Counted from the stretch's first letter, positions 18,950 to 27,627 are shown. The stretch is 64,000 bases of DNA from Aquabacter sp. L1I39 (GCF_017742835.1 NZ_CP072392.1:63286-127285); one strand, 5' to 3'. Notes: a model not told the origin generated them from the sequence alone. Made by a program: numbers and translations.

Positions 18950-19948
18950 TCACTGCACCTTGATGTTGGCCTTGGAGATCACGTCCGCCCAATTGGCCTT
19001 GTCCTTTTCCAGGAAGGCGCCGAGTTCGGCGGGGGTGGAGGGGGTGACGGTGGCGCCGAGCGGCTTGAGGCGCGCCACCACTTCGGGCTTGGCAAGCCCG
19101 GCCTGGAGCGCCTTGGCGAGGCAATCCACCGTCTTGGGCGGCGTGCCCGCGGGTGCCAGGAGCGCAAGATAGGTGACCACGTTGAAGCCGGGGCTCACCG
19201 TCTCGGCCACGGTGGGCACGTCAGGGAGCGCGTCGGAGCGCGTGTCGGAGGTGATGGCGAGGGCCTTCAGCTTGCCTTCCTTCACCAGGGGCAGCGCCAG
19301 CGTCATGGTCAAGGCCATGGCCTGGATGCGCCCGCCCAGGAGATCCTGCACCGCCTGGGGCTGGCCGGAATAGGGCACGTGGAGCATGTCGATGCCGGTC
19401 TTCACCTTCAGCATCTCCATGGCCAGGTGCGGCGAGGAGCCGGTGCCGGCCGAACCGAAATCCACCTTGCCGGGATTGGCCTTCGCATAGGCGATGAGGT
19501 CCTGCATGGTCTTGGCCGGAAAGTCCGGCGGCACCACGATGAGGTTCGGCACCACGCCGATCATGCCCACGGGCGCGAAAGACGTGATCGCATCGAAGGG
19601 CTGCTTGGCATAGATGGACGGATTGATGGTGTGGGCGGCGGAGGCAACGATCAGGGTGCGCCCGTCGGGCGCCGCACGGGCGACCGCCGCCGTGCCGATA
19701 TTGCTGCCGGCGCCGGGCTTGTTCTCCACGATCACATTGTGGCCGATGCTGGTCCGCAGGTCGTCCGCCACCACGCGCCCGATCAGGTCCACCACGCCGC
19801 CGGGCGCATAGGGCACCACCAGGGTCACGGTGTCGGTGGTGCAGGCCTCAGCCGCTTTCACGGGCGATGCCGGTGAGATAGTGATGGCGAGCGCGGCCAA
19901 GGCCGCGGCTGCCAGTGCGCGGCGCGTGAAGGTCTGGTCTGTCGTCAT
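18950..19948 (-). CDS. Tripartite tricarboxylate transporter substrate-binding protein (TctC/Bug family)
   Basis: A periplasmic binding protein of 332 residues with a signal peptide (LAALAITISPASPVKAAEA). Bug-family features are VTLVVPYAPGGVVDLIGR near the mature N-terminus, VIVENKPGAGSNIGTAAVARAAPDG, and HLAMEMLKVKTGIDMLHVPY. The membrane partners TctA and TctB are absent from the window, so it is an orphan receptor, as is common for Bug proteins. Co-transcription with acyl-CoA dehydrogenase suggests that its ligand is the carboxylic acid processed by the neighbouring enzymes. Confidence 0.9.
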   Translation of the reverse strand: MTTDQTFTRRALAAAALAALAITISPASPVKAAEACTTDTVTLVVPYAPGGVVDLIGRVVADDLRTSIGHNVIVENKPGAGSNIGTAAVARAAPDGRTLIVASAAHTINPSIYAKQPFDAITSFAPVGMIGVVPNLIVVPPDFPAKTMQDLIAYAKANPGKVDFGSAGTGSSPHLAMEMLKVKTGIDMLHVPYSGQPQAVQDLLGGRIQAMALTMTLALPLVKEGKLKALAITSDTRSDALPDVPTVAETVSPGFNVVTYLALLAPAGTPPKTVDCLAKALQAGLAKPEVVARLKPLGATVTPSTPAELGAFLEKDKANWADVISKANIKVQ

Positions 19949-20014
19949 GCTGCTTTCCTCCCCGGTCTGCTTCGTCCCGCCGGTTTTCTGGGCTCCGGCT
20001 TTGGGCTGGGGAGA

Positions 20015-20036
20015 AATTAATTCATATGCTTTAATT
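20015..20036 (+). promoter_or_regulatory. AT-rich operator candidate between tctC-like and tetR genes
   Basis: AATTAA (20015-20020) and TTAATT (20031-20036) form an inverted repeat around a 10-base spacer containing CATATG; TTAATTCA also occurs twice as a direct repeat 14 bases apart. The site lies in the divergent promoter region of the TctC-like gene and the TetR gene. It shares the TTAATTC word with the dyad at 13585-13615. Confidence 0.5.
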
Positions 20037-20071
20037 CAACAACCGATTTTCACCACCCCTGCGAACGGGCC

Positions 20072-20848
20072 ATGGACATGAGCGAAAGCAAGGCACCGGC
20101 GCCTGCCCGGGGACGCCCACCGGGATCAGGGCGCGGCCGCCCCGCCGGAACCGTGCGTCCCCGCCCCGTCGATGGCGAGCCGGCGGTGGAGAGCGACCGC
20201 ACGACACGCGAGCATCTGCTGGAGACGGCCGAACGCCTGTTCGCCCGCAACGGCATAGACGGCACCTCCATGCGCGAGATCAACCGCGCGGCGGACCAGC
20301 AGAATGCCTCGGCCATCCATTACTATTTCGGCTCGAAGGAGGCCCTGGTCACAGCCATCCTCGACCAGCGCATGTCGGCGGTGAACGAAGCCCGCATGAA
20401 CGTGCTGGACGCCCTTGAGGCCGCCGGAATGGCGGGGAACCTGCGGCGGGTGACGGAGGCTTTCATCCTGCCCTTGGCGGCGCAGACCAATGACGGGACA
20501 GGATCCAACAATTATATCGGCTTCCTGGCCCAGTTCTATGCCAGCCACCAGTTCGACATCTGGACCATCGCACGGGACCGGCATGATGAGAGTCTCTCGC
20601 GGGTGGTGAGCCTCATCCACCGCATCCTGCCCGCCTTGCCCCGTTCGCTGGTGCGAGACCGCGTCTCCATCGCGCTGCGCCAGGCCATCTATGCCCTGGC
20701 GGATTTCGAGCGCGACAGCGCCGCCGGCCGCAGCCCCATGGTGCTGGGACGCGACGGCTTCATCGCCAATCTGGTGGACATGACGGAAGGAGCGCTATCG
20801 GCTCCGCTTTCGGAGGCGACGCGCCGGGCGCTGGAACGACCGGCCTGA
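20072..20848 (+). CDS. TetR/AcrR family transcriptional regulator
   Basis: A protein of 258 residues. A basic, Pro/Gly/Arg-rich N-terminal extension of about 45 residues precedes the TetR helix-turn-helix (LLETAERLFARNGIDGTSMR, then SAIHYYFGSKEALVTAIL). The C-terminal domain is helical with a conserved-looking YIGFLAQFYASHQF segment. It is divergent from the TctC-like/acyl-CoA dehydrogenase operon and likely regulates it, and perhaps the synthetase operon, in response to an acyl-CoA. The ligand is inferred from context only. Confidence 0.9.
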   Translation: MDMSESKAPAPARGRPPGSGRGRPAGTVRPRPVDGEPAVESDRTTREHLLETAERLFARNGIDGTSMREINRAADQQNASAIHYYFGSKEALVTAILDQRMSAVNEARMNVLDALEAAGMAGNLRRVTEAFILPLAAQTNDGTGSNNYIGFLAQFYASHQFDIWTIARDRHDESLSRVVSLIHRILPALPRSLVRDRVSIALRQAIYALADFERDSAAGRSPMVLGRDGFIANLVDMTEGALSAPLSEATRRALERPA

Positions 20849-20881
20849 CGAAGGGGAGGCTCTCTCTGTCCGGCCCGGTTC

Positions 20882-21751
20882 CTAAACCGCGCGGCCGGCG
20901 CCGGCGGCCGGCTTGGCGCCCTGATGGGACATCTGCTTGGCCTTGGCGATACGGCCGTTGACCGCGTAGGACAGGCCCACGATCACCGCCACCGTCGCCA
21001 CATAGGCGATGACCTGCATGCCCGTCGGCTCGGCGCGATAACCGACCAGCGTGCGCAGGACCCGGCCCACCGCGCTGTCATCCGCCAGCAGCCAGGTGCT
21101 GTTCCAGACGGGGTCCGCGAGGCTCTGGATGAAGCCTGAATCCTGCAGGATGCCCACGGCCTGGGCCGACAAGCCGGCGGCCAGCAGGGTGATGAGGATG
21201 GTGGTGGTCTTGAACAGGTGCTTGACCGGAATGGCCACGAGCCCGCGATAGAGCACATAGGACACCGCAGCGCCGGCGAGGATCCCCAGCGCAAAACCGA
21301 GCGCCACATTGGCCGCTGTCTCGCCGCCGCTGACGGTGAGGCCATACATGAACAGGACAATCTCAACGCCCTCGCGCAGCACCGCCATGCCGACGACGAT
21401 GCCCAGCGCCGCGATGGGGCGCCGGCCCTCTTTCACGTCGCGGCCGACCGCCTTCATTTCCATGACCATTTCGCGGCCATGGCTGGCCATCCACACCACC
21501 GTCCAGACCAGCATCACCACCGCCACGGAAAGGATGGCGGCGTTCAGCAATTCCTGGCCCGAGCCGTCGAAGAGATTGGCGATGCGTTCGGCGAACAGCG
21601 CGATAAGGGCAGAGCCGACCACGCCGCCGGCGATGCCGAGGCTGATCACTAATCCGCGCCCGCGAATGCCTTCGGACGCCGCCAGCATGACGCCCACGAT
21701 CAGGCCCGCCTCCAGCACCTCGCGAAACACGATGATCAACGCTGCCAACAT
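20882..21751 (-). CDS. efeU: FTR1-family high-affinity iron permease (EfeU-like)
   Basis: A membrane protein of 289 residues with seven predicted helices. Both REXXE iron-binding motifs are present: FREVLEAG at residues 9-16 in the first helix and LREGVEIVLF near residue 125. These are the signatures of yeast Ftr1 and bacterial EfeU. The start follows AGAGGAT. It is transcribed divergently from the imelysin/multicopper oxidase genes, with 580 bases of regulatory DNA between. It probably imports Fe(III) produced by periplasmic oxidation. Confidence 0.93.
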   Translation of the reverse strand: MLAALIIVFREVLEAGLIVGVMLAASEGIRGRGLVISLGIAGGVVGSALIALFAERIANLFDGSGQELLNAAILSVAVVMLVWTVVWMASHGREMVMEMKAVGRDVKEGRRPIAALGIVVGMAVLREGVEIVLFMYGLTVSGGETAANVALGFALGILAGAAVSYVLYRGLVAIPVKHLFKTTTILITLLAAGLSAQAVGILQDSGFIQSLADPVWNSTWLLADDSAVGRVLRTLVGYRAEPTGMQVIAYVATVAVIVGLSYAVNGRIAKAKQMSHQGAKPAAGAGRAV

Positions 21752-21850
21752 GGGCCGATCCTCTCGTGAACGGTCTGGCAGGGCGGAAAGCGGGGATGGG
21801 CGCTACGGCCTCCTCACCCCTCGTTCTGGCCACCGCCAGCTGCACTTAGA

Positions 21851-21865
21851 TTAGAAATATTCAAA
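21851..21865 (-). promoter_or_regulatory. Irr/ICE-like box upstream of efeU
   Basis: TTAGAAATATTCAAA matches the core of the rhizobial iron control element (TTTAGAA-N3-TTCTAAA) in TTAGAA, the three-base spacer, TTC and the final AA. It lies about 100 bases upstream of the permease start. Control by Irr is inferred from the match and the iron-uptake context. Confidence 0.45.
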
Positions 21866-21912
21866 GTGACAATGTCTTGTTCTCTACTGTCTGCTACACC
21901 CGATCAACGGCG

Positions 21913-21941
21913 CTGTCACTTGGTGGCACGGCGATTATAAT
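21913..21941 (+). promoter_or_regulatory. Sigma-70-like promoter candidate in the iron intergenic region
   Basis: CTGTCA (21913-21918) and a perfect TATAAT (21936-21941) with a 17-base spacer point towards the imelysin operon. Transcription would begin near 21948, giving a leader of about 380 bases, which is long; a closer promoter may also exist. Confidence 0.4.
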
Positions 21942-22189
21942 GATTCCAAAGAGGCGACATCGCAACAATCTGATTCCAAACCTTTCCTTAGGTCAGTCAC
22001 GCCCACCACCGCATCCGTTCATTACCCTAAGTATAATTTCGTATAGCTGCCCACGTGGATGGCACAGCCGTCCCGGAGCTGAGTGATATGCAGCAAACCC
22101 GTGCAGGCATTGGGCTGCATTGCCCAATCGTTCCGCAACGCTCGGCATTTGCCGCCGTGCGCGAGGCCGGAAGGAGGCTCAAATTCAAT

Positions 22190-22204
22190 ATGGAATAATT
22201 CCAT
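22190..22204 (+). promoter_or_regulatory. Perfect palindrome upstream of the imelysin operon
   Basis: ATGGAAT-A-ATTCCAT, 7-bp perfect arms, about 130 bases before the imelysin start. Its centre is GAA-N3-TTC, as in the box at 21851-21865, so one iron-responsive regulator may bind both. Confidence 0.45.
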
Positions 22205-22331
22205 CATTTCCTTCCGACCTTGTGACGGCCCAGTTCGGAGCGCTAGTTTGCGGTCGGATTTGCGGCGCCGTCTGCGGAACAGCGAGTTGCTGTTTGCGCC
22301 CTGCGCAAGTCTAGCCGAGGAGAAGACAGTT

Positions 22332-23639
22332 ATGCGCGCGAAGTTTGCCGCCGCCGCACTCGCCCTTGCCGTGGGGCTCGGGGGCTCCATTGCCCCCGTT
22401 GCGGCCGAGACCAAGCCCGCCGCCACGCAGGCCGCCGGGCCGAAGGCGCGGGACGTGATCGTGAGCTACGCCAACCAGGCGGAAGCCATGTACACGAACT
22501 CCTATCTGGCCGCGAAGGAGATGCAGACCGCCATCGAGGCGCTCATCGCCAATCCCAGCGCGCAGACCCAACAGGCCGCCAAGGACGCCTGGAAGAAGGC
22601 CCGCGATCCCTATCAGATCACCGAGGCCTTCCGGTTCGGCAACAAGATCGTCGACGAGTGGGAAGGCAATGTGAATGCTTGGCCGCTGGACGAAGGCCTG
22701 ATCGACTATCTCGACAAGTCGCGCGGCACCTCCTCCGACGAAAACCCCCTCTATGCGGCCAATGTCATCGCCAGCAAGACCATCCGCATCGGCAAGAAGA
22801 CCGTGGACGTGAGCAAGATCACGCCCAAGCTCCTGCACGACCTCAACTCCGCCGCCGGCGTAGAATCCAACGTGGCGAGCGGCTGGCACGCCATCGAATT
22901 CCTCCTCTGGGGTAAGGACTTGCACGGCACCGAACGCGGCGCCGGCGAGCGGCCCTGGACCGACTACGACACCAAGGCCTGCACCGGCGGCAATTGCGAG
23001 CGCCGCGCGCAATATCTGAAGGTCGCCACCCAGACGCTGGTGGACGACCTGAAGGAAATGGCCGACGACTGGGGCGCCAAGGGCAAGGCCCGCGCCGCCC
23101 TCCTGAAGAAGAAGGACAAGGCCGGCCTCGCCGTCATCTTCACTGGCCTCGGCTCGCTCTCTTATGGCGAACTGGCCGGCGAGCGCATGAAGCTCGGCCT
23201 GCTGCTGCACGATCCCGAGGAGGAGCATGACTGCTTCTCCGACAACACCCACAACTCGCATTATTATGACGAGGTGGGCATCCAGGACGTCTATTACGGC
23301 CGCTTCACCCGTATCGACGGCACCACTTTCTCCGGCCCCTCGGTGGCGGACTTGGTGCGCGCCAAGGATGCCAAGATCGCCGACGAGATCGACGCAAAGA
23401 TGGCTGCCGCGCTCGCTGCGTTGAAGGCCATCAAGGACACCGCCGACAGCGGCGAGATGTTCTACGACATGATGCTCGCGGAAGGGAATGCGAAGGGCAA
23501 CAAGCTGATCCAGGACGGCGTCGACGCCCTGGTGGCCCAGGCCCACGCCATTGAGCGCGGCGTCGCGGCCCTCAAGATCCAGATCAAGGTGGAAGGCTCC
23601 GAGAGCCTCGACAACCCCGAGGCCGCCAAGAAGAAGTGA
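22332..23639 (+). CDS. Imelysin-family periplasmic iron-uptake protein (EfeO/IrpA-like)
   Basis: An exported protein of 435 residues with a signal peptide (AAAALALAVGLGGSIAPVAA). The imelysin (M75) domain spans nearly the whole mature protein. The conserved GWHAIEFLLWG segment near residue 190 carries the family HxxE motif, implicated in metal binding. Unlike E. coli EfeO it has no cupredoxin domain. The start at ATG 22332 follows GAGGAGAAG and is the only position that places a signal peptide first. It heads a five-gene plus-strand cluster facing away from the FTR1 permease and probably captures iron for it. Confidence 0.9.
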   Translation: MRAKFAAAALALAVGLGGSIAPVAAETKPAATQAAGPKARDVIVSYANQAEAMYTNSYLAAKEMQTAIEALIANPSAQTQQAAKDAWKKARDPYQITEAFRFGNKIVDEWEGNVNAWPLDEGLIDYLDKSRGTSSDENPLYAANVIASKTIRIGKKTVDVSKITPKLLHDLNSAAGVESNVASGWHAIEFLLWGKDLHGTERGAGERPWTDYDTKACTGGNCERRAQYLKVATQTLVDDLKEMADDWGAKGKARAALLKKKDKAGLAVIFTGLGSLSYGELAGERMKLGLLLHDPEEEHDCFSDNTHNSHYYDEVGIQDVYYGRFTRIDGTTFSGPSVADLVRAKDAKIADEIDAKMAAALAALKAIKDTADSGEMFYDMMLAEGNAKGNKLIQDGVDALVAQAHAIERGVAALKIQIKVEGSESLDNPEAAKKK

Positions 23640-23673
23640 CGGCACGGATCAAGGACGGGCCGCATCGGCCCAA

Positions 23674-23700
23674 GGCCGGGACCCCGCGCGGGCCCCGGCT
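23674..23700 (+). other. GC-rich hairpin between imelysin and multicopper oxidase genes
   Basis: GCCGGG at 23675-23680 pairs with CCCGGC at 23694-23699 with further GC pairing inside. There is no T-tract. It may reduce or stabilise the transcript between the first gene and the rest of the operon. Confidence 0.35.
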
Positions 23701-23737
23701 ACCCGCCCGGCGGCGGGTCAGGCAAGGAGCTTGAGGA

Positions 23738-25207
23738 ATGATTTCAAGGCGCGGCATGCTGCTCGGCGGCGCGGCGATGGGCTTGGTGGCGGCTGCCCCT
23801 TCGGCCATCGGACAGGTGCCCTCGGTGGATACCTTGCCGCCCACTGCCCCGGTCAAGCGCATCGCGCTCACCGCGCGCGAGATCGAGACCCGGCTGCTGG
23901 GGCCGGACAAGCCCGCTACCAAGCATTTCTGCGCCTATGACGGCGAGCCCTTCAAGATCTTCCGGTTTGAGCGCGGCACGCGTCTCGCGGTGGATTTCGA
24001 GAACCTTTTGCCCGACCCGACCACTGTGCACTGGCACGGCATCAGGGTGCCCAACCTCTCCGACGGCGTCGCCCCCCTCACCCAGGAGGTGATCGCCCCC
24101 GGCGGACGCTTCAGCTACAATGTGCCGCTGCCCGATGGCGGCTTTTATTTCTTCCATCCGCATTGCGACGAGACCGGTCAGGTGGGACGTGGCCTGTTCG
24201 CGCTGCTGATCGTCGACGACCCTCAGGAGCGCAAGGTACATTTCGACGCCGAGTGTTTCATCGTGGTGAAGGACTGGCGCCTCGGCGAGGATGGCCAGTG
24301 GATCGAGATGAGCACGGACGAGGGCGCCGCCACCGCGGGCACGTTCGGCACCGTTCGGGCCACCAATGGCTCGGTCATCCCGCCCCGCGTGGAGGTGCCA
24401 GCCTATGGTGACGTGCGGGTGCGCGCCATCGTCGCCGATGCCACCCGTGTCATTGACCTCGGCACCGATCATGACGATGCCGCCCTGATCGCGGTGGACG
24501 GACAGGCGCTTCTTCCGCCCGCATTGACGGACCATCTGCCCGACGGCATCTGGCGCATGGGGCCGGCCATGCGGGCCGACCTGCAGGTGCGCATGCCGGG
24601 GCCGGGACAAGAGGTGAAGGTCTATGACTATCGCTCCAGCGAGCCCTATCTCCTGACCACCCTCGTGGCGGTGGACAAGGGGCTGAAGAAGACCCCCTTC
24701 AAGCCCAAGGCCCTCCCCGCCTCCACGGCACCCATGCCGGACCTCAAGAGCCCCAAGACGCTCGACTTCCTGGTGCAGGTCTCGGCGGGCGCTACCGCGA
24801 TCGGCGTACCGCTGCCGGATGACGACCCACTCGCCAAGGCGCTGGTGGATTCGCTCTGCGTGGGCGCCAAAACCCATTGGGCCATCAGCCGGGATTCCTG
24901 GGCCACCGGCGAGGCGTTGCGCCTGCCACCGCCGCTGAGCCAGCTGAGCGCCGGGACCACCTATGTGGTCAATTGCACCAATGTCACCAAGCATGTGCAT
25001 CCCATGCACCTGCATGGCCATGTGTTCCGCGTCCTGTCCTCGTCCAAAAAGACGGGCATGCCGCAATATCTTGCCGACACCGTGATCGTGGAGCCCAACG
25101 AGACCGTGAAGTTCGCCTTCAAGGCGACCAGCGGCAACTGGGTGTTCCACTGCCACATCCTCGAGCACATGGACACCGGCCTCATGGGCTGGTTCCGGGT
25201 GAGCTGA
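23738..25207 (+). CDS. Multicopper oxidase (probable periplasmic ferroxidase)
   Basis: A protein of 489 residues with a twin-arginine-like N-terminus (SRRGMLLGGAAMGLVAAAPS), consistent with export of a folded copper enzyme. All four copper motifs are present: HWHG and FHPHCDETGQ in the first cupredoxin domain, and HPMHLHGHVFRV and VFHCHILEHMDTGLMGW at the C-terminus. The residue ten positions after the type 1 cysteine is Leu, not Met, as in high-potential oxidases and yeast Fet3. The gene lies between an imelysin and a di-haem oxidoreductase and opposite FTR1, so ferrous iron oxidation coupled to uptake is the best inference. A general laccase or copper-detoxifying role is the alternative. 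Confidence 0.9.
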   Translation: MISRRGMLLGGAAMGLVAAAPSAIGQVPSVDTLPPTAPVKRIALTAREIETRLLGPDKPATKHFCAYDGEPFKIFRFERGTRLAVDFENLLPDPTTVHWHGIRVPNLSDGVAPLTQEVIAPGGRFSYNVPLPDGGFYFFHPHCDETGQVGRGLFALLIVDDPQERKVHFDAECFIVVKDWRLGEDGQWIEMSTDEGAATAGTFGTVRATNGSVIPPRVEVPAYGDVRVRAIVADATRVIDLGTDHDDAALIAVDGQALLPPALTDHLPDGIWRMGPAMRADLQVRMPGPGQEVKVYDYRSSEPYLLTTLVAVDKGLKKTPFKPKALPASTAPMPDLKSPKTLDFLVQVSAGATAIGVPLPDDDPLAKALVDSLCVGAKTHWAISRDSWATGEALRLPPPLSQLSAGTTYVVNCTNVTKHVHPMHLHGHVFRVLSSSKKTGMPQYLADTVIVEPNETVKFAFKATSGNWVFHCHILEHMDTGLMGWFRVS

Positions 25208-26457
25208 TGGGGAGGCACAAAGGGCGCGTCGCCTGGACCACCGGGCTGCTCCTGGCGGTTACGGCCATGGGTGCGCAAGCGCTGGACAAGCTGGACCTGG
25301 CCATTGGCAAGGCCCTGTTTGACCGTGCCTGGGTGCAGGCGCCCGCCTCCACCAAGGGCGATGACGGGCTGGGGCCCCTCTACGATGCCCGCTCCTGCGC
25401 GGCCTGCCATCCCCGCGACGGCCGCGCGGCCATGGTGGTAAACGCCAAGGGCGAGCTGGAAGGGCGTGGCGCGGTCCTGGTCCTGGGCCAGCCAGGCGGG
25501 GGCGGCGATCCGGTGTATGGGCGGCGCCTCCAGATCGACGCCATTCCGGGGCTGCGGCCTGAAGGCATTCTGGCTGTAAGGTGGGAGACACAATCGGATG
25601 GCCGCGCCCGTCCTGTCCCGGCGCCCACGGATCTGGGCTACGGGCCCTTGGCCCCGGCCACCGGCATGTCGCTTCGCATCGCGCCCGATCTGAGGGGCCG
25701 CGGCCTGCTGGAGCAGGTGCCGGACGAAGCCATCCTCGCCATCGCGGCCGAGCAGGCGCGGGGGCCAGATAGGGTGAAGGGCACGGCACGCCGGATCACG
25801 CTGGCCGACGGCACCTCCACCCTCGGCCGCTATGGTTGGAAGGCCAACCAGCCCACCATCGCGGCGCAGTCCTCGGAAGCCTTCTTCCTCGACCTCGGCC
25901 TGTCCACCCCGCTGCATCCCGAGCCCTGGGGCGATTGCACCGAAGCACAGCCGGCCTGCCGCAATGCGCCCCACGGCATCGAGGCGGAGGGGCAGCTCGA
26001 AATCCCAAGCGCGCTGCTCGACCGGGTGGTGGCCTATGTGGCCGCCTTGCCAGCCCCCCCTGCCGAGCGCGACCCGAAGGGCGCCGCCCATGATGGCAAG
26101 GGCGCCGCGCTGTTCGCCGCGACCGGCTGCGCCACCTGCCACCGCCCAGCTTTGCCCACCCGGGATGGCGGCAGCGCACCGCTCTTCACAGACCTCCTGC
26201 TGCATGACATGGGGCCCGGCCTCGCCGACACCTTGCCCGATCCCGGCGCCGCGCCTGCCCAGTGGCGAACGGCACCCCTTGCCGGCATATCCGATGCCCT
26301 GGCGCGGAAAACGGGACTTCTCCATGACGGCCGGGCCGCCGGAATTGCCGAGGCGATCACCTGGCATGATGGCGAGGCGCGCTCCGCGGCAGAGCGCTTC
26401 ACGGCCTTGAGCCCGGCGCAAAAGGCCGCTCTCATCGCCTATGTCTCGCGCCTGTGA
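25207..26457 (+). CDS. Di-haem c-type cytochrome oxidoreductase (DHOR family)
   Basis: A periplasmic protein of 416 residues with an N-terminal signal (TTGLLLAVTAMGAQA). Two haem c attachment motifs are present, CAACH at residues 64-68 and CATCH at 308-312. Other family features are GLGPLYDARSCAACH, the GRYGWKANQPTIAAQS segment, and LLHDMGPGLAD and LLHDGRA near the end. ATG 25207 overlaps the oxidase stop by one base (TGATG), so translation is coupled. DHOR genes commonly sit between two imelysin genes. Here it could shuttle electrons from Fe(II) or the copper enzyme, but its role is not established. Confidence 0.88.
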   Translation: MGRHKGRVAWTTGLLLAVTAMGAQALDKLDLAIGKALFDRAWVQAPASTKGDDGLGPLYDARSCAACHPRDGRAAMVVNAKGELEGRGAVLVLGQPGGGGDPVYGRRLQIDAIPGLRPEGILAVRWETQSDGRARPVPAPTDLGYGPLAPATGMSLRIAPDLRGRGLLEQVPDEAILAIAAEQARGPDRVKGTARRITLADGTSTLGRYGWKANQPTIAAQSSEAFFLDLGLSTPLHPEPWGDCTEAQPACRNAPHGIEAEGQLEIPSALLDRVVAYVAALPAPPAERDPKGAAHDGKGAALFAATGCATCHRPALPTRDGGSAPLFTDLLLHDMGPGLADTLPDPGAAPAQWRTAPLAGISDALARKTGLLHDGRAAGIAEAITWHDGEARSAAERFTALSPAQKAALIAYVSRL

Positions 26458-26533
26458 GCGGGGCAAGGCATGGTAAGACAAAAGGCCCGGCGGGCGTGAG
26501 CGAAACGAGGGCCAGGTGCGGGAGCATGGACCA

Positions 26534-27613
26534 ATGACGAGCAGATTGACCCGGCTGGCCCTTATGGCTCTCGCCTGGACCGGCGTCGTAGCGGGAACGC
26601 CCGCCCAGGCCGAATCTCCGGCGTTCGATTCCGTCGCGATCATCGAGACCTGGCTGCTGCCCCGCTATGATGCCCTCGGCGCCTCGACGAGCGCCCAGTC
26701 CGATGCCTGGACGGCTTTCTGCGCCAAGCCCGCGGAGGCGGGGCTCCCCGCCCTCAAGCATGCCTTCACAAAAGCTGCCGACACTTGGACGGCGGTGGAA
26801 TTCGTCACCTTCGGACCGGCCAGCCAGGACTTGCGGCCGGATCGGTTCAACTTCTTCCCGGACCGGCGCAATGCTATTTCCCGCGCCATGGCCGAGGTTC
26901 TGGCGGATCCGGATGCGGCCCGCTTCGCCCAGGAGCGTTTCGCCAAATCCAGCGCCGCCGCCCAGGGCTTCCCCGCCCTGGAGCGCCTGCTGTTCGAGGA
27001 TGGCGCAGGTGCCCAATTGACCGCCGGCCCCGAGGCGGCGCGCCGCTGCACCTATGCCAGCGCCATCGCCCTGAACCTTGCCACCATGGCCAAAGAGATT
27101 CGCACCGCCTGGGGAGATCGCACTGCCGGCGTCCTTGCGGCCATTGTGTCGGGCAAGGGCGATCCGGCCTTGTTCCCGGACGTGGGCGCCATTCCCGGGA
27201 TGATCCTCACGGACCTCTCCGGCGCCTATCAGCGTGTCACCGACACCAAGATCCTCCCTGTCCTCGGCCCAAATCCCGACGGGGCCAAACCTACGGTGGC
27301 CGACAGCTGGCGCGCCGGGCGCTCGGGCCAGGTGGTGAAGGTGATGATCCAGAGCGCCGACGCGCTGCTTCAGGAAGTGGCCAAACAGATGCCAAGCCGC
27401 CCCCAATGGGTGGTGAACAAGGCTGCCACGGCTGCCGACAAGGCGGCCGCAGACTTCCCGGCCGATCTCGGCGCCGCCGCCCAGAGCGCCGCCAGCGCCA
27501 ACAGGATTCTCGCCGACATCAAGACCTTCAAGGCGGCCCAGCTCACGGTCTACCGTCCGGTCGCGTCCTATTTCGGCATCTCGCTGGGCTTCAATGCCCT
27601 GGACGGAGACTGA
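26534..27613 (+). CDS. Second imelysin-family protein
   Basis: An exported protein of 359 residues (signal LALMALAWTGVVAGTPAQA). The imelysin fold is recognisable from WTAVEFVTFGPASQDLRPDRFNFFPDRRNAI near residue 80 and the terminal VASYFGISLGFNALDGD. It is shorter than and only distantly related to the first imelysin; the GWHAIEF motif is replaced by AVEFVTFGP, so its metal chemistry may differ. ATG 26534 is chosen because it begins a good signal peptide; GTG 26516 is an alternative. It lies 76 bases downstream of the di-haem gene. Confidence 0.85.
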   Translation: MTSRLTRLALMALAWTGVVAGTPAQAESPAFDSVAIIETWLLPRYDALGASTSAQSDAWTAFCAKPAEAGLPALKHAFTKAADTWTAVEFVTFGPASQDLRPDRFNFFPDRRNAISRAMAEVLADPDAARFAQERFAKSSAAAQGFPALERLLFEDGAGAQLTAGPEAARRCTYASAIALNLATMAKEIRTAWGDRTAGVLAAIVSGKGDPALFPDVGAIPGMILTDLSGAYQRVTDTKILPVLGPNPDGAKPTVADSWRAGRSGQVVKVMIQSADALLQEVAKQMPSRPQWVVNKAATAADKAAADFPADLGAAAQSAASANRILADIKTFKAAQLTVYRPVASYFGISLGFNALDGD

Positions 27614-27627
27614 AGGAGGCCCGAAGG

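Larger units (their letters stand above)
21752..22331. other. AT-rich divergent regulatory region of the iron locus
   Basis: The largest gap in the window (580 bases) and clearly poorer in GC than its surroundings. It contains a GAA-N3-TTC box at 21851-21865, a CTGTCA-N17-TATAAT promoter-like pair at 21913-21941, a 10-base direct repeat TGATTCCAAA at 21941-21950 and 21971-21980 (30 bases apart), a TATAAT at 22032-22037 without a -35, and the perfect palindrome at 22190-22204. No gene is supported; open frames here have no family resemblance. A small RNA cannot be excluded. Confidence 0.55.

Noticed and set aside
20882..20890. Reading the iron locus as canonical efeUOB
   Set aside because: No DyP-type peroxidase (EfeB) gene is present and the imelysins lack the cupredoxin domain of EfeO.
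21924..21939. TGGCACG-N4-TTATA as a possible sigma-54 promoter
   Set aside because: The -24 part matches but the essential GC of the -12 element is replaced by AT. The TATAAT overlapping it is a better sigma-70 candidate.
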